Part shown: positions 36,384 to 45,495 of the stretch, in pieces
Layout of the letters: each line of letters starts with the position of its first letter
Numbering within the stretch: position 1 is the first letter of the stretch
Assembly: GCF_001654495.1 (NCBI RefSeq)
Contig: NZ_CP015849.1
Span: 1 to 64,000, forward strand
Direction: 5' to 3'
DNA from: Streptomyces sp. SAT1
Lineage (GTDB): Bacteria > Actinomycetota > Actinomycetes > Streptomycetales > Streptomycetaceae
Length of the DNA stretch: 64,000 bases
Program-made: the position numbers and the translations under genes
The notes under the pieces: model-generated
Seen by the model: the letters and a program-made list of their open reading frames with translations, nothing else
Database searches by the model: none
What the model was told of the DNA's origin: nothing

Positions 36384-38668
36384 CGGTCGCTCCTCGCCCG
36401 CTGACGGGTCTGGTGCGTCCTGCGGGCGGCGGCGGGCACGGGCTGCCAGGTGCGCAGCCGCAGGCTGTTGGCGACCACCAGCACCGAGCTGACCGACATC
36501 GCCGCCGCGGCGAGCATCGGATCGAGCAGGCCGACCATGGCAAGCGGCACGGTGACCACGTTGTAGCCGAACGCCCACACCAGATTGGTGCGGATCGTGG
36601 CGAGTGTGGCGCGGGCCAGGCGGACCGCGTCGGCCAGTGCTTCGATGTCACCGCGCACCAGCGTCACGTCCGCGGCGCCGATCGCCACGTCCGTGCCCGC
36701 GCCCATCGCGATCCCCAGGTCGGCGGAGGCGAGCGCCGCCGCGTCGTTCACGCCGTCGCCCACGACGGCCACCCGGTGCCCCTCGGCCCGCAGGGCGGCG
36801 ACCAGCGCCGCCTTGTCCTCGGGGGAGCAGGCGGCGTGGACAGTGCCGATGGCCAGTCGCGCCGCCACCGCTCGGGCCGGGGCCTCGCGGTCGCCGGTGG
36901 CGAGGACCGGACGCACGCCCAGTCGGCGCAGCCGGTCCACGGCCCGGTAGCTGCCCGCACGGACCACGTCCCCCACCGCGATCAGCGCCACGGGCGCACC
37001 GTCGACCCGCACCTGTACGGCGGTGTGCGCGGCCTCCTCGGCGGAACGCAGGGCGTCCACGAGTACGTCGGGGAGATCAGCGGTGACGGTGCGCACCTCG
37101 ACGAGACGCTCCGCCACCCGGCCGCGGACCCCGAAGCCGGGTATCGCCTCGAAGTCCCGTACGGCGGGCGGCGTCCCGTCGGCCGGCACACGCGCCGCGT
37201 GCGCGGTGATCGCCCGGCCCACCGGATGCTCGGAGGCGTCCTCCACCGCAGCGGCCAGCCGCAGCACCTCGTCCCGCGCGGGTCCGTCCGGCACGGACGT
37301 GACGGCGGCGACACTCATGTGACCCGAGGTCAGCGTGCCGGTCTTGTCCAGCACCACGGTGTCGATGTGCCGCAGGCCCTCCAGCGCTCGCGGCCCGGTC
37401 ACCAGCACGCCCAGTTGCGCGCCCCGGCCGGTCGCGGCCAGCAGAGCGGTGGGCGTGGCGAGCCCCAGCGCGCACGGACACGCCACCACCAGCACCGCCA
37501 CGCACGCGGTGACCGCCGCCTGTACTCCCGCTCCCGCGCCCAGCCAGAAGCCCAGCGTCGTCACCGCGAGCGCGAGGACCACCGGCACGAACACTCCGGC
37601 GACGGAGTCCGCGAGGCGCTGGACACGTGCCTTCCCGGCCTGCGCGTCGGCCACCGAGCGGGCGATGCGTGCCAGTTGCGTGTCCGCGCCGACCGAGGTG
37701 GCCCGTACGAGGAGCCGCCCGCCCATGTTGACGGCGCCGCCGGTCACGCGCTCTCCCGGCCCCACCTCCACCGGCTCGCTCTCGCCGGTCACCAGGGCCT
37801 GGTCGACCGCCGAGCTCCCCTCCACCACGACTCCGTCGGTCGCGACGCGCTCCCCCGGACGTACCAGGAAGGTGTCGCCCACCGTCAGGTCCTCGATCGG
37901 TACGCGCCGCTCGACGCGGCCCTCGCGGACCGCCACGTCCTTGGCGCCGAGACGGGCCAGTGACCGCAGCGCGGCCCCGGTGCCCCGTCGCGCACGCGCC
38001 TCCAGGAGCCGTCCCGTCAGCACGAACAGCGGCACCCCGACCGCCGCCTCCAGATACAGGTGCGCGACCCCGTCGGAGCCGGACGCCACCAGGGTGAACG
38101 GCATCCGCATCCCGGCCCGGCCCGCGCCGCCGAGGAACAGCGCGTACACCGACCAGGCGAACGCGGCGGCCACCCCGAGCGAGACCAGGGAGTCCATCGT
38201 CGCCGTGCCGTACCGGGCTCCGCGCACCGCCCGCGCGTGAAAGGGCCACGCGCCCCACAGGGCGACCGGCGCGGCCAGCATGAGGCACAGCCACTGCCAG
38301 TCGCGGAACTGCAGCGACGGCACCATCGACAGGACGATCACCGGGAGCGACAGCAGGGCCACGATCGCGAGCCGCTGCCGTTCGACGCGCTCCGCGTCGG
38401 ACCGCTCGTCGTCCTCCCGTCCTCTTCCGGTCTCCGGCCCGGGGAGCCGCGCCGTGTATCCGGCCTGTTCCACGGCCGCCACCAGTCGCAGCGGGCTGAT
38501 GTCCGCCGGGTGGCTGACCCGGGCGCTGCCCGTCGCGAGGTTGACGCTCGCCTTGACGCCGTCGAGCCCGGCCAGCTTCTTCTCCACCCGCCGTACGCAC
38601 GCGGCGCAGGTCATCCCGCCGACCGCGAGGTCGGTGACCGCCAGGGACGGCATGGTTCCGGCGCCCAT
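36380..38668 (-). CDS. copA: Copper-translocating P-type ATPase
   Basis: A 762-residue P1B-type ATPase exporting Cu(I). Order: N-terminal HMA domain with [15 protein letters not shown] (about 18-32), transmembrane helices, A-domain TGE ([13 protein letters not shown]), the membrane CPC motif in [12 protein letters not shown], phosphorylation site DKTGTLTSG, nucleotide-binding SEHPVG, and hinge [16 protein letters not shown]. All key residues are present. ATG 38668 shares one base with the stop of the upstream small membrane gene (TGATG); the stop overlaps the PCuAC start. CopZ at 32554 is its likely donor. Confidence 0.95.
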   Translation of the reverse strand: MGAGTMPSLAVTDLAVGGMTCAACVRRVEKKLAGLDGVKASVNLATGSARVSHPADISPLRLVAAVEQAGYTARLPGPETGRGREDDERSDAERVERQRLAIVALLSLPVIVLSMVPSLQFRDWQWLCLMLAAPVALWGAWPFHARAVRGARYGTATMDSLVSLGVAAAFAWSVYALFLGGAGRAGMRMPFTLVASGSDGVAHLYLEAAVGVPLFVLTGRLLEARARRGTGAALRSLARLGAKDVAVREGRVERRVPIEDLTVGDTFLVRPGERVATDGVVVEGSSAVDQALVTGESEPVEVGPGERVTGGAVNMGGRLLVRATSVGADTQLARIARSVADAQAGKARVQRLADSVAGVFVPVVLALAVTTLGFWLGAGAGVQAAVTACVAVLVVACPCALGLATPTALLAATGRGAQLGVLVTGPRALEGLRHIDTVVLDKTGTLTSGHMSVAAVTSVPDGPARDEVLRLAAAVEDASEHPVGRAITAHAARVPADGTPPAVRDFEAIPGFGVRGRVAERLVEVRTVTADLPDVLVDALRSAEEAAHTAVQVRVDGAPVALIAVGDVVRAGSYRAVDRLRRLGVRPVLATGDREAPARAVAARLAIGTVHAACSPEDKAALVAALRAEGHRVAVVGDGVNDAAALASADLGIAMGAGTDVAIGAADVTLVRGDIEALADAVRLARATLATIRTNLVWAFGYNVVTVPLAMVGLLDPMLAAAAMSVSSVLVVANSLRLRTWQPVPAAARRTHQTRQRARSDR

Positions 38669-38922
38669 CAGCCGCCGCTCCCGTGGTCCATGGTCATGCC
38701 GCCCATGTCACCGGAGCCGCCCCGGCCGCCGGATCCGCCGCTCCCGGTCCCGTGCAGGCCCGGCGCGACCGGCCCCGCGGTGCGCCCGACGCCGTAGGCG
38801 GCACCGAACATCAGCACCAGCAGCAGGACGAAGCCGAAGAGGGCGGCCGGCGGCGCCCCGCGCCCTCCCCGGCCGTCGTCGGAAGGCGGGAAGGCGCTGT
38901 CGCCTTCGGGGACTTGGCTCAC
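38668..38922 (-). CDS. Small single-pass membrane protein with Met/His-rich tail
   Basis: An 84-residue protein, GTG 38922 with AGGAG 6 bp upstream. The N-terminus is acidic ([19 protein letters not shown]), then one helix ([21 protein letters not shown]), then a Gly-rich exterior tail ending [14 protein letters not shown]. Met and His there could bind copper. It is first gene of the copA operon and coupled to copA (TGATG). A periplasmic-side copper binder handing ions to or from CopA is a fair inference. Confidence 0.8.
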   Translation of the reverse strand: MSQVPEGDSAFPPSDDGRGGRGAPPAALFGFVLLLVLMFGAAYGVGRTAGPVAPGLHGTGSGGSGGRGGSGDMGGMTMDHGSGG

Positions 38923-39089
38923 TGTGGCTCCTGATCGCACGGGCCCGGGGAAGCGCGGTGTTCCGCGGTGTCCTGTCAGTAGTCGGACGCGCGAGCGGTC
39001 CCGCTCCCGGCAGCCCACGTGAGGTGCGTCACCACGTTCCTGCGCCGGTCTCGGTGCGCCGCCCGCCGGGGCGGGCGGATGCACCCGGC

Positions 39090-40028
39090 TCAGCCGAACG
39101 CGCGCCGGTAGGTCTGCGGGCTGACACCGGTGGTGCGCTTGAAGCGGTCGCGGAAGGTGGTGGACGACCCGAAGCCGACCTGACCGCCGATGCGTTCGAC
39201 GGAGTGCTCCGTGGTTTCGAGGAGGTGCTGCGCCTGGCGGACGCGGGCCCGGTGCAGCCATTGCAGCGGGGTGGTGCCGGTCTGGTCGCGGAAGCGCCGG
39301 ATCAGGGTGCGGGTGCTGGTCCCGGCCCGCTCGGCGATGTCGGCCAGGGTGAGATCGCGGGCGAGGTTCTCGCGCAGCCAGGTGAGCAGCGCCTCCCACT
39401 CGGAGCCCTGCGGCACGGGAACGTGGTCATGGGCGATGAACTGCGCCTGCCCGCCCTCCCGTTCGAGAGGCATCACGGACAGGCGGGCGGCGTCGGCGGC
39501 GACGGCCGAGCCGTAGTCACGGCGGATCATGTGCAGACACAGGTCCATGCCCGCGGCGGCGCCGGCCGACGTGAGGAACTGGCCGTTGTCCACGTAGAGG
39601 ACGTCCGGGTCGACCTCGATGTCCGGGTGGAGCTCGGCCAGCAGCCCGGCCGCACGCCAGTGGGTCGTGACGCGCAGCCCGTCGAGGAGCCCGGTGGCGG
39701 CCAGAGGGAAGGCGCCCACACAGAGGGAGGCGATCCGGGTGCCGTCGGCAGCCGCCGACCGCAGCGCGTCGTGTACGGCGGGAGAGAGCGGGGCGGTGAC
39801 GTCGGCGACGCCCGGCACGATGATCGTGTCCGCGTCCCGGAGGGCCGACAGGTCCCAGGGGGCGCGCAGGGTGAAGGCCCCGGCGTCGATCTCGTCGCGC
39901 TCGCCGCACACCCGGACCCGGTAGCCGGGCCGCCCGTCGGGCAGGCGTGTCCGGGAGAAGACCTCGATCGGGGTGGACAGGTCGAACGGGATCACCTGAT
40001 CCAGAGCGAGAACCGCGACGGTGTGCAT
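39090..40028 (-). CDS. GlxA family transcriptional regulator (DJ-1/PfpI + AraC HTH)
   Basis: A 312-residue regulator. Residues 1-190 are a DJ-1/PfpI-like amidotransferase fold (VLALDQVIPFDLSTPIEVFSR, SLCVGAFPLAATGLLDG with the nucleophile-elbow Cys). Residues 215-312 are the AraC DNA-binding domain (DLTLADIAERAGTSTRTLIRRFRDQTG and VERIGGQVGFGSSTTFRDRFKR). It is divergent from another DJ-1/PfpI gene across 198 bp and probably controls it. Confidence 0.92.
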   Translation of the reverse strand: MHTVAVLALDQVIPFDLSTPIEVFSRTRLPDGRPGYRVRVCGERDEIDAGAFTLRAPWDLSALRDADTIIVPGVADVTAPLSPAVHDALRSAAADGTRIASLCVGAFPLAATGLLDGLRVTTHWRAAGLLAELHPDIEVDPDVLYVDNGQFLTSAGAAAGMDLCLHMIRRDYGSAVAADAARLSVMPLEREGGQAQFIAHDHVPVPQGSEWEALLTWLRENLARDLTLADIAERAGTSTRTLIRRFRDQTGTTPLQWLHRARVRQAQHLLETTEHSVERIGGQVGFGSSTTFRDRFKRTTGVSPQTYRRAFG

Positions 40029-40226
40029 GGCCGGAACCTATCTCCTCACGGCACGGGGTTCCCGAACCGGTGCCCGGGTGGGACCAGGTCACCGCACTCC
40101 GGAGGCCCTGGGAAGCGCATGGCGTTTTCCCGTCGAAGCCTGTCACTTGTGCCACTGGGCGACCGGGGCGACGGACGGTTGACTTCTGTGGCGTCACAGC
40201 CGGAACCTCGTCGAAGGAACCCCTCC

Positions 40227-40976
40227 ATGCACATCCAGATCGTCCTGTTCGACGGCTTCGACCCGCTCGATGTCATCGCCCCCTATGAGGTGCTGCATGC
40301 CGGCGGCACGGCATCGGACGGCGCGGTGACCGTGGAGCTGGTCTCCGCCGAGGGTGCCCGCGAGGTGATCAGTGGCACCGGGGGGCTGGCGCTGCGCGCC
40401 GTCGGCGTCCTCGACCCGGGGCGGGCGGACGTGCTCCTGGTGCCCGGGACCTCCGGCCGCGTCGGCGGACCCGGCGAGCCGCCGGAGGAAGAGGCGGGCG
40501 CCGGCGGGTCGAAGCAGGATGAGACGGGCACTGGCGGATCAAGGCAGGACGAGGCAGGCGCCGACGTGTCGCAGCAGGACGCGTCCGTCCCGGTGCTCCT
40601 GGGCCGCACGCTGACCACCGGGCTCCCCGCGCTTCTGCGGCAGGCGATGGACGACCCGACGGTCACGGTCGCCACCGTCTGCGGTGGCTCGCTCGTCCTG
40701 GCCATGGCCGGTCTGCTGGAGGGGCGTCACGCCACCACCCACCACCTGGGCCTGGACATGCTCGACGCCACCGGCGCCCATGCGGTCCGCGCGCGTGTCG
40801 TGGACGACGGCGACCTGGTCAGCGGCGCCGGTGTCACCTCGGGGCTCGACCTCGGGCTCTATCTGCTGGAGCGCGAGGTCGGTCCTCGTATCGCTCACGC
40901 CGTCGAGGAGTTGTTCGCCCACGAGCGGCGCGGCACCGTGTGGCGCGCCCGGGGGGTGGCTCCCGCCGTTCTCTGA
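40227..40976 (+). CDS. DJ-1/PfpI family protein with repeat insertion
   Basis: A 249-residue DJ-1/PfpI protein (glutamine-amidotransferase-like fold). N-terminus MHIQIVLFDGFDPLDVIAPYE; nucleophile elbow VATVCGGSLVLAMAGLL; then ATTHHLGLDML. Between strands, at about residues 86-120, it carries an unusual hydrophilic insert made of three 10-residue repeats (AGAGGSKQDE, TGTGGSRQDE, AGADVSQQDA), absent from normal members. The enzyme class ranges from glyoxalase/chaperone to isonitrile hydratase-like; the substrate is unknown. It is probably regulated by the divergent GlxA-type protein. Confidence 0.87.
   Translation: MHIQIVLFDGFDPLDVIAPYEVLHAGGTASDGAVTVELVSAEGAREVISGTGGLALRAVGVLDPGRADVLLVPGTSGRVGGPGEPPEEEAGAGGSKQDETGTGGSRQDEAGADVSQQDASVPVLLGRTLTTGLPALLRQAMDDPTVTVATVCGGSLVLAMAGLLEGRHATTHHLGLDMLDATGAHAVRARVVDDGDLVSGAGVTSGLDLGLYLLEREVGPRIAHAVEELFAHERRGTVWRARGVAPAVL
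40494..40583 (+). repeat. Three tandem 30-bp repeats inside the DJ-1/PfpI gene
   Basis: Units at 40494-40523, 40524-40553 and 40554-40583 are imperfect copies, all in frame, encoding 10-residue repeats ending QDE or QDA. They expand a surface loop. Confidence 0.85.
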
Positions 40977-41024
40977 CCACACACCCTCACCCGTTTGTGA
41001 CGTACCGTCAGAAAGAACACCAGC

Positions 41025-41348
41025 ATGTCTGTCGAAGACACTTGGCACCTCGCCGTCTCCGCCCCGATCCGCCGGATGGAGGCCGTGGGCGAACTCCGCC
41101 GACGCGTCTGCGTCCTGACCGGAACCGCGTACGGAGCCGGTGCGGAGGTACCCGTACCCCTGAACGACGTCGTCCAGGGCGGCGACCGGCTCACCTGGAC
41201 GCAGGCCGTCAGCAGGCCCATGCGGCTTGACCTGGCGTTCGACGTCACGGTCGACGGCCGCACCCTCCGGGGCGCCTGCGGAGCGGGCCGCCTTCCGGCC
41301 CCGAAGGTCACCGGCGAGCGCCGGTCCACGTCGGAGCGCCGGGCGTGA
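41025..41348 (+). CDS. Small protein of unknown function
   Basis: A 107-residue soluble protein, MSVEDTWHLAVSAPIRRMEA. It looks beta-rich in the middle (VPVPLNDVVQGGDRLTWTQ and LDLAFDVTVDGRTLRG) with a basic tail. No domain recognised. It starts the short set with the DUF2269 and DUF3817 genes: its stop overlaps the next ATG, so they are coupled. Confidence 0.7.
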   Translation: MSVEDTWHLAVSAPIRRMEAVGELRRRVCVLTGTAYGAGAEVPVPLNDVVQGGDRLTWTQAVSRPMRLDLAFDVTVDGRTLRGACGAGRLPAPKVTGERRSTSERRA

Positions 41349-41806
41349 ACAAACTCCTCCTGTCCTTGCACGTGCTCGCCGCCCTCGTCACCGTCGGGCC
41401 GGTCACCGTGGCCGCGAGCATGTTCCCCGCAGTGCTGCGCCGCGCTCCCGGCGATCAGGACGCCCGTACGACCCTGCGGACGCTGCACCGCATCTGCCGG
41501 GTCTACGCGGGCATCGGCATCGCGGTGCCTCTGTTCGGCCTGGCCACAGCCAGCAGTCTCGGCGTCCTCGGCGACGCCTGGCTGATCGTCTCGATCCTGT
41601 TGACCGCGACGGCCGCCGGTGTCCTGGGCCTGCTGATCCTGCCCGCCCAGGAGTGTGCGCTGGCCGAGACGCCGGGTTCCGACTCGCGGACTCGACTCCC
41701 CTGGGAGCCCGGCCGTCTCGCCATGGTCACCGGCCTCTTCAACCTGCTCTGGGCCGCCGTCACGGTGCTGATGATCGTCCGGCCCGGTTCCACCACGGGA
41801 GTGTGA
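41345..41806 (+). CDS. DUF2269-like membrane protein
   Basis: A 153-residue protein with four membrane helices: LLLSLHVLAALVTVGPVTVAA, VYAGIGIAVPLFGLATASSL, LIVSILLTATAAGVLGLLIL and LAMVTGLFNLLWAAVTVLMI. The arrangement fits DUF2269. The ATG overlaps the preceding stop and its stop overlaps the next GTG (GTGA). Function unknown. Confidence 0.78.
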   Translation: MNKLLLSLHVLAALVTVGPVTVAASMFPAVLRRAPGDQDARTTLRTLHRICRVYAGIGIAVPLFGLATASSLGVLGDAWLIVSILLTATAAGVLGLLILPAQECALAETPGSDSRTRLPWEPGRLAMVTGLFNLLWAAVTVLMIVRPGSTTGV

Positions 41807-42147
41807 CCGTGCGCCTCCGCTCGCCGCGCCGTCTGCGCCTCGCGGCGCACGCCGAACTGATCTCCCTGACCGTGATGCTGGCCAACCTGTTCACCGTCCA
41901 CCTCAAGCCCGTCTCATCGCTGACGGGCCCCACCCACGGCTGCGCCTACCTGTTCGTGGTGATCGCGACCTGGCGTCTTCGGCGGGCACCGGCCCCCGCC
42001 AAGGTCCTGGCCCTGGTACCTGGCGCGGGCGGCCTGCTCGCGCTGCGCCACCTCGACCGCGTAGGACCGGCCCGTCCAGGCCGCCCTGTCCGCCCTGTTC
42101 GTCCGGGCGGGCCGGTGGCGGGAGTCACGCCGCCGCCCGCGGACTGA
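41803..42147 (+). CDS. DUF3817-like small membrane protein
   Basis: A 114-residue protein; GTG 41803 in a GTGA overlap. AHAELISLTVMLANLFTVHLKP followed by GPTHGCAYLFVVIATWRLRRAP matches the compact DUF3817 pattern (helix, GP-x-HG, helix). The C-terminal 35 residues are Pro/Arg-rich and look unstructured. Third gene of the coupled set. Confidence 0.72.
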   Translation: MTVRLRSPRRLRLAAHAELISLTVMLANLFTVHLKPVSSLTGPTHGCAYLFVVIATWRLRRAPAPAKVLALVPGAGGLLALRHLDRVGPARPGRPVRPVRPGGPVAGVTPPPAD

Positions 42148-42197
42148 ATCCGACGGCAGCGGACATCCGTAGAAGCAGGCCGTCCCTGGGAGGAAGC

Positions 42198-42590
42198 ATG
42201 GCAGTGGTGAAGGCGGGTGTCGTGGTCCTCGACTGCGCCGAGCCCGAGAAACTCTCCGCGTTCTACGAGCAGTTGCTGGAGGGCAAGCAGACGGAAGCGT
42301 CCGCCAACCTGGTGGAGGTGCGCGGCGCCGACGGATTGCGGCTGGCCTTCCGCCGCGACCTGAACGCCACCTCGCCCAGCTGGCCGCGCCCGGAGAACTC
42401 CCTCCAGGCCCATCTGGTCTTCTTCGTCGAGGACTTGGACGAGGCCGAGCGGCGAGTGGTGGGCCTCGGCGGCCGGCCGGTCGAGACCAAGGACCCGGCG
42501 GGCCCGTACGAGGAACGCGGATACGCCGATCCGGCCGGTCACTCCTTCACACTGCGGCTGATGCCCATCACGGCCCCCAAGCAGGGCTGA
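42198..42590 (+). CDS. VOC (glyoxalase/bleomycin-resistance) family protein
   Basis: A 130-residue single-module VOC protein: AGVVVLDCAEPEKLSAFYEQLL, then QAHLVFFVEDLDEAERRVVGLGG and GYADPAGHSFTL. GGGAGGAAGC lies before the ATG. Such proteins act as metal-dependent lyases, dioxygenases or drug-binding proteins; no substrate is evident. It is convergent with the XRE regulator gene. Confidence 0.87.
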   Translation: MAVVKAGVVVLDCAEPEKLSAFYEQLLEGKQTEASANLVEVRGADGLRLAFRRDLNATSPSWPRPENSLQAHLVFFVEDLDEAERRVVGLGGRPVETKDPAGPYEERGYADPAGHSFTLRLMPITAPKQG

Positions 42591-42661
42591 ACGCGGCGTG
42601 GCCCCGCCACGGAGCCTCGCGACCTCGTGAAGTGAGGCACGCTCCGTGCGGCAGGCGGTGT

Positions 42662-43525
42662 TCATGAGTCGCGGTTCTCACCGCCCGGCGCGACGGGGCG
42701 TGACCCGTGGGTCGCCGCGTGGAGGGAGCCGAGGAGGGTGAGGGCCTGGGCGGTAGGGCTGCCCGGTTCTGCGTGGTAGATGACGAGTTGCTGGCCCGGG
42801 GCGTCGCGGACGTCGAAGGACTGGTAGGTGAGGGAGAGCGGCCCGACCTCCGGGTGGAGGAGGCGCTTGGCGTCCTGGGTCTTGCCGCGCACGGTGTGCC
42901 GCGCCCACAGCCGCCGGAACTCGGCGCTGTGTTCGGCCAGTGCGTCCACGAGACGGCGCAGGCGCGGGTGTTCGGGGTCGAAGCCGCTCGCCTGGCGCAG
43001 ATTGGCCACGGCGGCCTGCGCGGCCCGGTCCCAGTCCTGGTAGAACTGCCGTCCGGCCGGGTCGAGGAAGGTCATGCGGGCCAGGTTGTCCGCGGGGGCG
43101 AAGGGGGCGTGGAGCGCGTCGGCCAGGGCGTTGGCGGCCAGGAGGTCGAGGGTGCGGCTCATGACGAACGCCGGGGTGTGCGCGTAGCCGTCCATCAGCT
43201 GGCGCAGCGCGGGACTCACCCGCTCCGTGGCGTGGAGGGAGCCGCCCTGCGGTGCCACCCCGGCCAGGCGGTGCAGGTGGGCGTGGGCGTCCGGGCCGAG
43301 CAGGAGGGCACGGCCGAGGGCGTCCAGGACCTGGGGCGAGGGATGCCGCTCGCGGCCCTGCTCCAGGCGCGTGTAGTAGTCGGCGTTGACGCCGGCCAGG
43401 ACGGCGACCTCCTCGCGGCGCAGTCCGGCGACCCTGCGTACGCCGTGACCGGCCATGCCGACGTCCTGCGGCCGCAGGCGGGCGCGGCGCGCGCGGAGGA
43501 ACTCCCCCAGGTGGTTGTCGTCCAT
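42662..43525 (-). CDS. XRE-family regulator with MmyB-like ligand domain
   Basis: A 287-residue regulator. N-terminal helix-turn-helix: LGEFLRARRARLRPQDVG, VAGLRREEVAVLAGVNADYYTRLEQGRERHPS. The C-terminal 180 residues are the MmyB-type ligand-binding domain (TPAFVMSRTLDLLAANALADAL, PDNLARMTFLDP-like, QDAKRLLHPEVGPLSLTYQSF, PGQQLVIYHAEPGSPTAQAL). It is divergent from the Atu4866/MFS/SDR set and in Streptomyces such proteins usually control an adjacent oxidoreductase or efflux gene. Confidence 0.9.
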   Translation of the reverse strand: MDDNHLGEFLRARRARLRPQDVGMAGHGVRRVAGLRREEVAVLAGVNADYYTRLEQGRERHPSPQVLDALGRALLLGPDAHAHLHRLAGVAPQGGSLHATERVSPALRQLMDGYAHTPAFVMSRTLDLLAANALADALHAPFAPADNLARMTFLDPAGRQFYQDWDRAAQAAVANLRQASGFDPEHPRLRRLVDALAEHSAEFRRLWARHTVRGKTQDAKRLLHPEVGPLSLTYQSFDVRDAPGQQLVIYHAEPGSPTAQALTLLGSLHAATHGSRPVAPGGENRDS

Positions 43526-43664
43526 GGCCCCCAGGCTAGGCGGTGTCCCCGCGCGCTGCCTGGGTGTGCCGCACCCAGGCAGAGAGGACCCTGGTACCCC
43601 TTCGCCGAGCCGCGCAGACTCGGCCGGGCACGACAGCCGACGCCCACCGACGAAGGGAAGTCCG

Positions 43665-43955
43665 ATGACAGACGACGCGCGCAGCGGCGACCACACCCGC
43701 GGGAACGCCGACGTGGTCGGCATGTGGGTGACCGCGGACGGTCACATCCGCCAGGAGCTGCTGCCGGACGGGCGCTACGACGAGGCCCGGGGAGACCGGC
43801 GCAGCGCGTACACCGGCCGGTACACGGTGACCGGCGACCACCTCGACTACGTCGACGACACCGGATTCACCGCCACCGGCGACATCCGCGACGGCGTCCT
43901 CCACCACGAGCACCTCGTCCTCCACCGCGAGAACCGGGCGGAGAGGCCCTCGTGA
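43665..43955 (+). CDS. Atu4866-like small protein
   Basis: A 96-residue protein with the Atu4866 pattern: VVGMWVTADGHIRQELLPDGRYDE, then YTGRYTVTGDHLDYVDDTGFTATGDI. It is a small beta-barrel often next to SDR oxidoreductases and XRE regulators, as here. GAAGGGAAG lies before the ATG. The stop overlaps the MFS start (GTGA). Confidence 0.82.
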   Translation: MTDDARSGDHTRGNADVVGMWVTADGHIRQELLPDGRYDEARGDRRSAYTGRYTVTGDHLDYVDDTGFTATGDIRDGVLHHEHLVLHRENRAERPS

Positions 43956-45400
43956 GGAAGCACAGCGGCAGCGCCCTCGTTCCCCGTACCCACCCTCACG
44001 GACACGCCCAGGTCTCCCCCGCACCCGGTCACCCGGCCCTGCTGGTGCTGTGCGCGGCCCATTTCATGGACGCCATCGACCTGTCCGACGTGGGCGTGGC
44101 CCTGCCCGCGATCCAGCGCGACCTCGGCATGGCGCCCGGGTCCCTGCAGTGGGTCGTGTCCGCCTACGCGCTCGGTTACGGCGGGTTCCTCCTGCTGGGC
44201 GGCCGGGTGGCCGACCTGTTCGGCCGGCGCCGCGCCTTTCTGACCGCGGTCGCCGTCTTCGGCGCGGTGAGCGTGCTGGGGGCGCTCGCGCCGACCGGCG
44301 GTCTGCTGGTCGCGGCACGGCTGGTGAAGGGTGTCGCCGCGGGCTTCCTGGCACCGGCGGCCCTCTCCCTGATCACCACCGGCTGGCCGGAGGGCCCGCG
44401 GCGCGGCCGTGCTCTGGGGTGGTACGCCACCGCCGGTGCCTGCGGCTTCGTCGGCGGGCTCGTCCTCGGCGGTGTACTGACCGAGGCGTCGTGGCGGCTG
44501 GTGCTCGCGCTCCCGGTGCCCATCGCGGTGGCGGCTCTGCTCGCGGGGCTGCGGCTGCTGCCGGCGGACCCCAGGGGCGGCGACCGCGAGAGGCTCGACA
44601 TCCCCGGCGCGCTGACGGCCACCGGAGCACTGGTGCTCCTGGTCTACGGCCTCACCCGGGCTCCCTCGCACGGCTGGCTGTCCCCCGGCACCCTCGTCCT
44701 CTTCTCCGCCGCGGTCTGCCTGCTGGTCCTGTTCCTCCGTGTCGAGGCCCGTGCCCGCCGGCCCCTGGTGCCGCTGTCCTTCCTCGCCCGGCGCGCGACC
44801 GCCGGCGCCAATCTGACGATCTTCGCCATGTGGGGCGCGTACACGTCGTTCGCGTTCCTCGCCACGCTCTACTTGCAGAACGTGCTGGGCTGGACCCCGC
44901 TTCAGACCGCCGGGGCCTTCGTCCCGCTGGGCCTCGCCAACGGCGCGCTGGCGCCGTTCGCCGGGCGGATCGCGGCCCGGCTGGGCACGCGCAGGGTGAT
45001 CGCCGCCGGGATGCTGCTCCTCGCGCTGTCCTACGCCCTGTTCTTCCGGATCGGCCCCGGCAGCCCGTTCCTCACCGTGGTCCTGCCGGTCATGGTCGTC
45101 AACGGGATCGGCACCGCCGCGACCTTTCCCGCGCTGAACATGAGCGCGGTCACCGAAGTGCCCGACCGGGACCAGGGACTGGCGGGAGCGCTGCTCAACA
45201 CCTTCATGCAGATCGGCGGTGCCGTCGTCCTCGCCCTCGTCACCGCGGTCGTCGACGCCGGGCGGCGGACGCACCCCGGCGACCCCCTGGCGGGCTACCG
45301 CCCCGGCACCGCGGTCATCGTCGCCACCGTGCTGGCCGGGCTGGGCGCCACCGTCCTCATCCGGCACCGGCCGCACCGGCCCGGCGGCCGGGAGCGCTGA
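43952..45400 (+). CDS. MFS efflux transporter, DHA2 type
   Basis: A 482-residue, about 14-helix proton-coupled drug exporter. Motif A: GGRVADLFGRRRAFLTAV; motif C-like GACGFVGGLVLGGVLTE; the first helix has AAHFMDAIDLSDVGVALPAIQ. GTG 43952 overlaps the upstream stop. It probably forms a unit with the Atu4866 and SDR genes under the divergent XRE regulator. The exported compound is unknown. Confidence 0.9.
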   Translation: MRKHSGSALVPRTHPHGHAQVSPAPGHPALLVLCAAHFMDAIDLSDVGVALPAIQRDLGMAPGSLQWVVSAYALGYGGFLLLGGRVADLFGRRRAFLTAVAVFGAVSVLGALAPTGGLLVAARLVKGVAAGFLAPAALSLITTGWPEGPRRGRALGWYATAGACGFVGGLVLGGVLTEASWRLVLALPVPIAVAALLAGLRLLPADPRGGDRERLDIPGALTATGALVLLVYGLTRAPSHGWLSPGTLVLFSAAVCLLVLFLRVEARARRPLVPLSFLARRATAGANLTIFAMWGAYTSFAFLATLYLQNVLGWTPLQTAGAFVPLGLANGALAPFAGRIAARLGTRRVIAAGMLLLALSYALFFRIGPGSPFLTVVLPVMVVNGIGTAATFPALNMSAVTEVPDRDQGLAGALLNTFMQIGGAVVLALVTAVVDAGRRTHPGDPLAGYRPGTAVIVATVLAGLGATVLIRHRPHRPGGRER

Positions 45401-45495
45401 CGACGATCCCGGTCCCACACCCCGCCACGCCGTCGTCCGTGAGCGCCGACCGCGTACGGACACCCGCCCCGACCTACCTCGCAAGGAGCACCCGT

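Noticed and set aside
40494..40583. CRISPR-like array
   Set aside because: Only three in-frame, directly adjacent repeats without spacers: a protein-coding tandem repeat.
42707..43951. Upstream extension of the MFS gene
   Set aside because: Frame is open over the XRE and Atu4866 genes, but without transporter-like sequence; GTG 43952 with stop overlap is the natural start.
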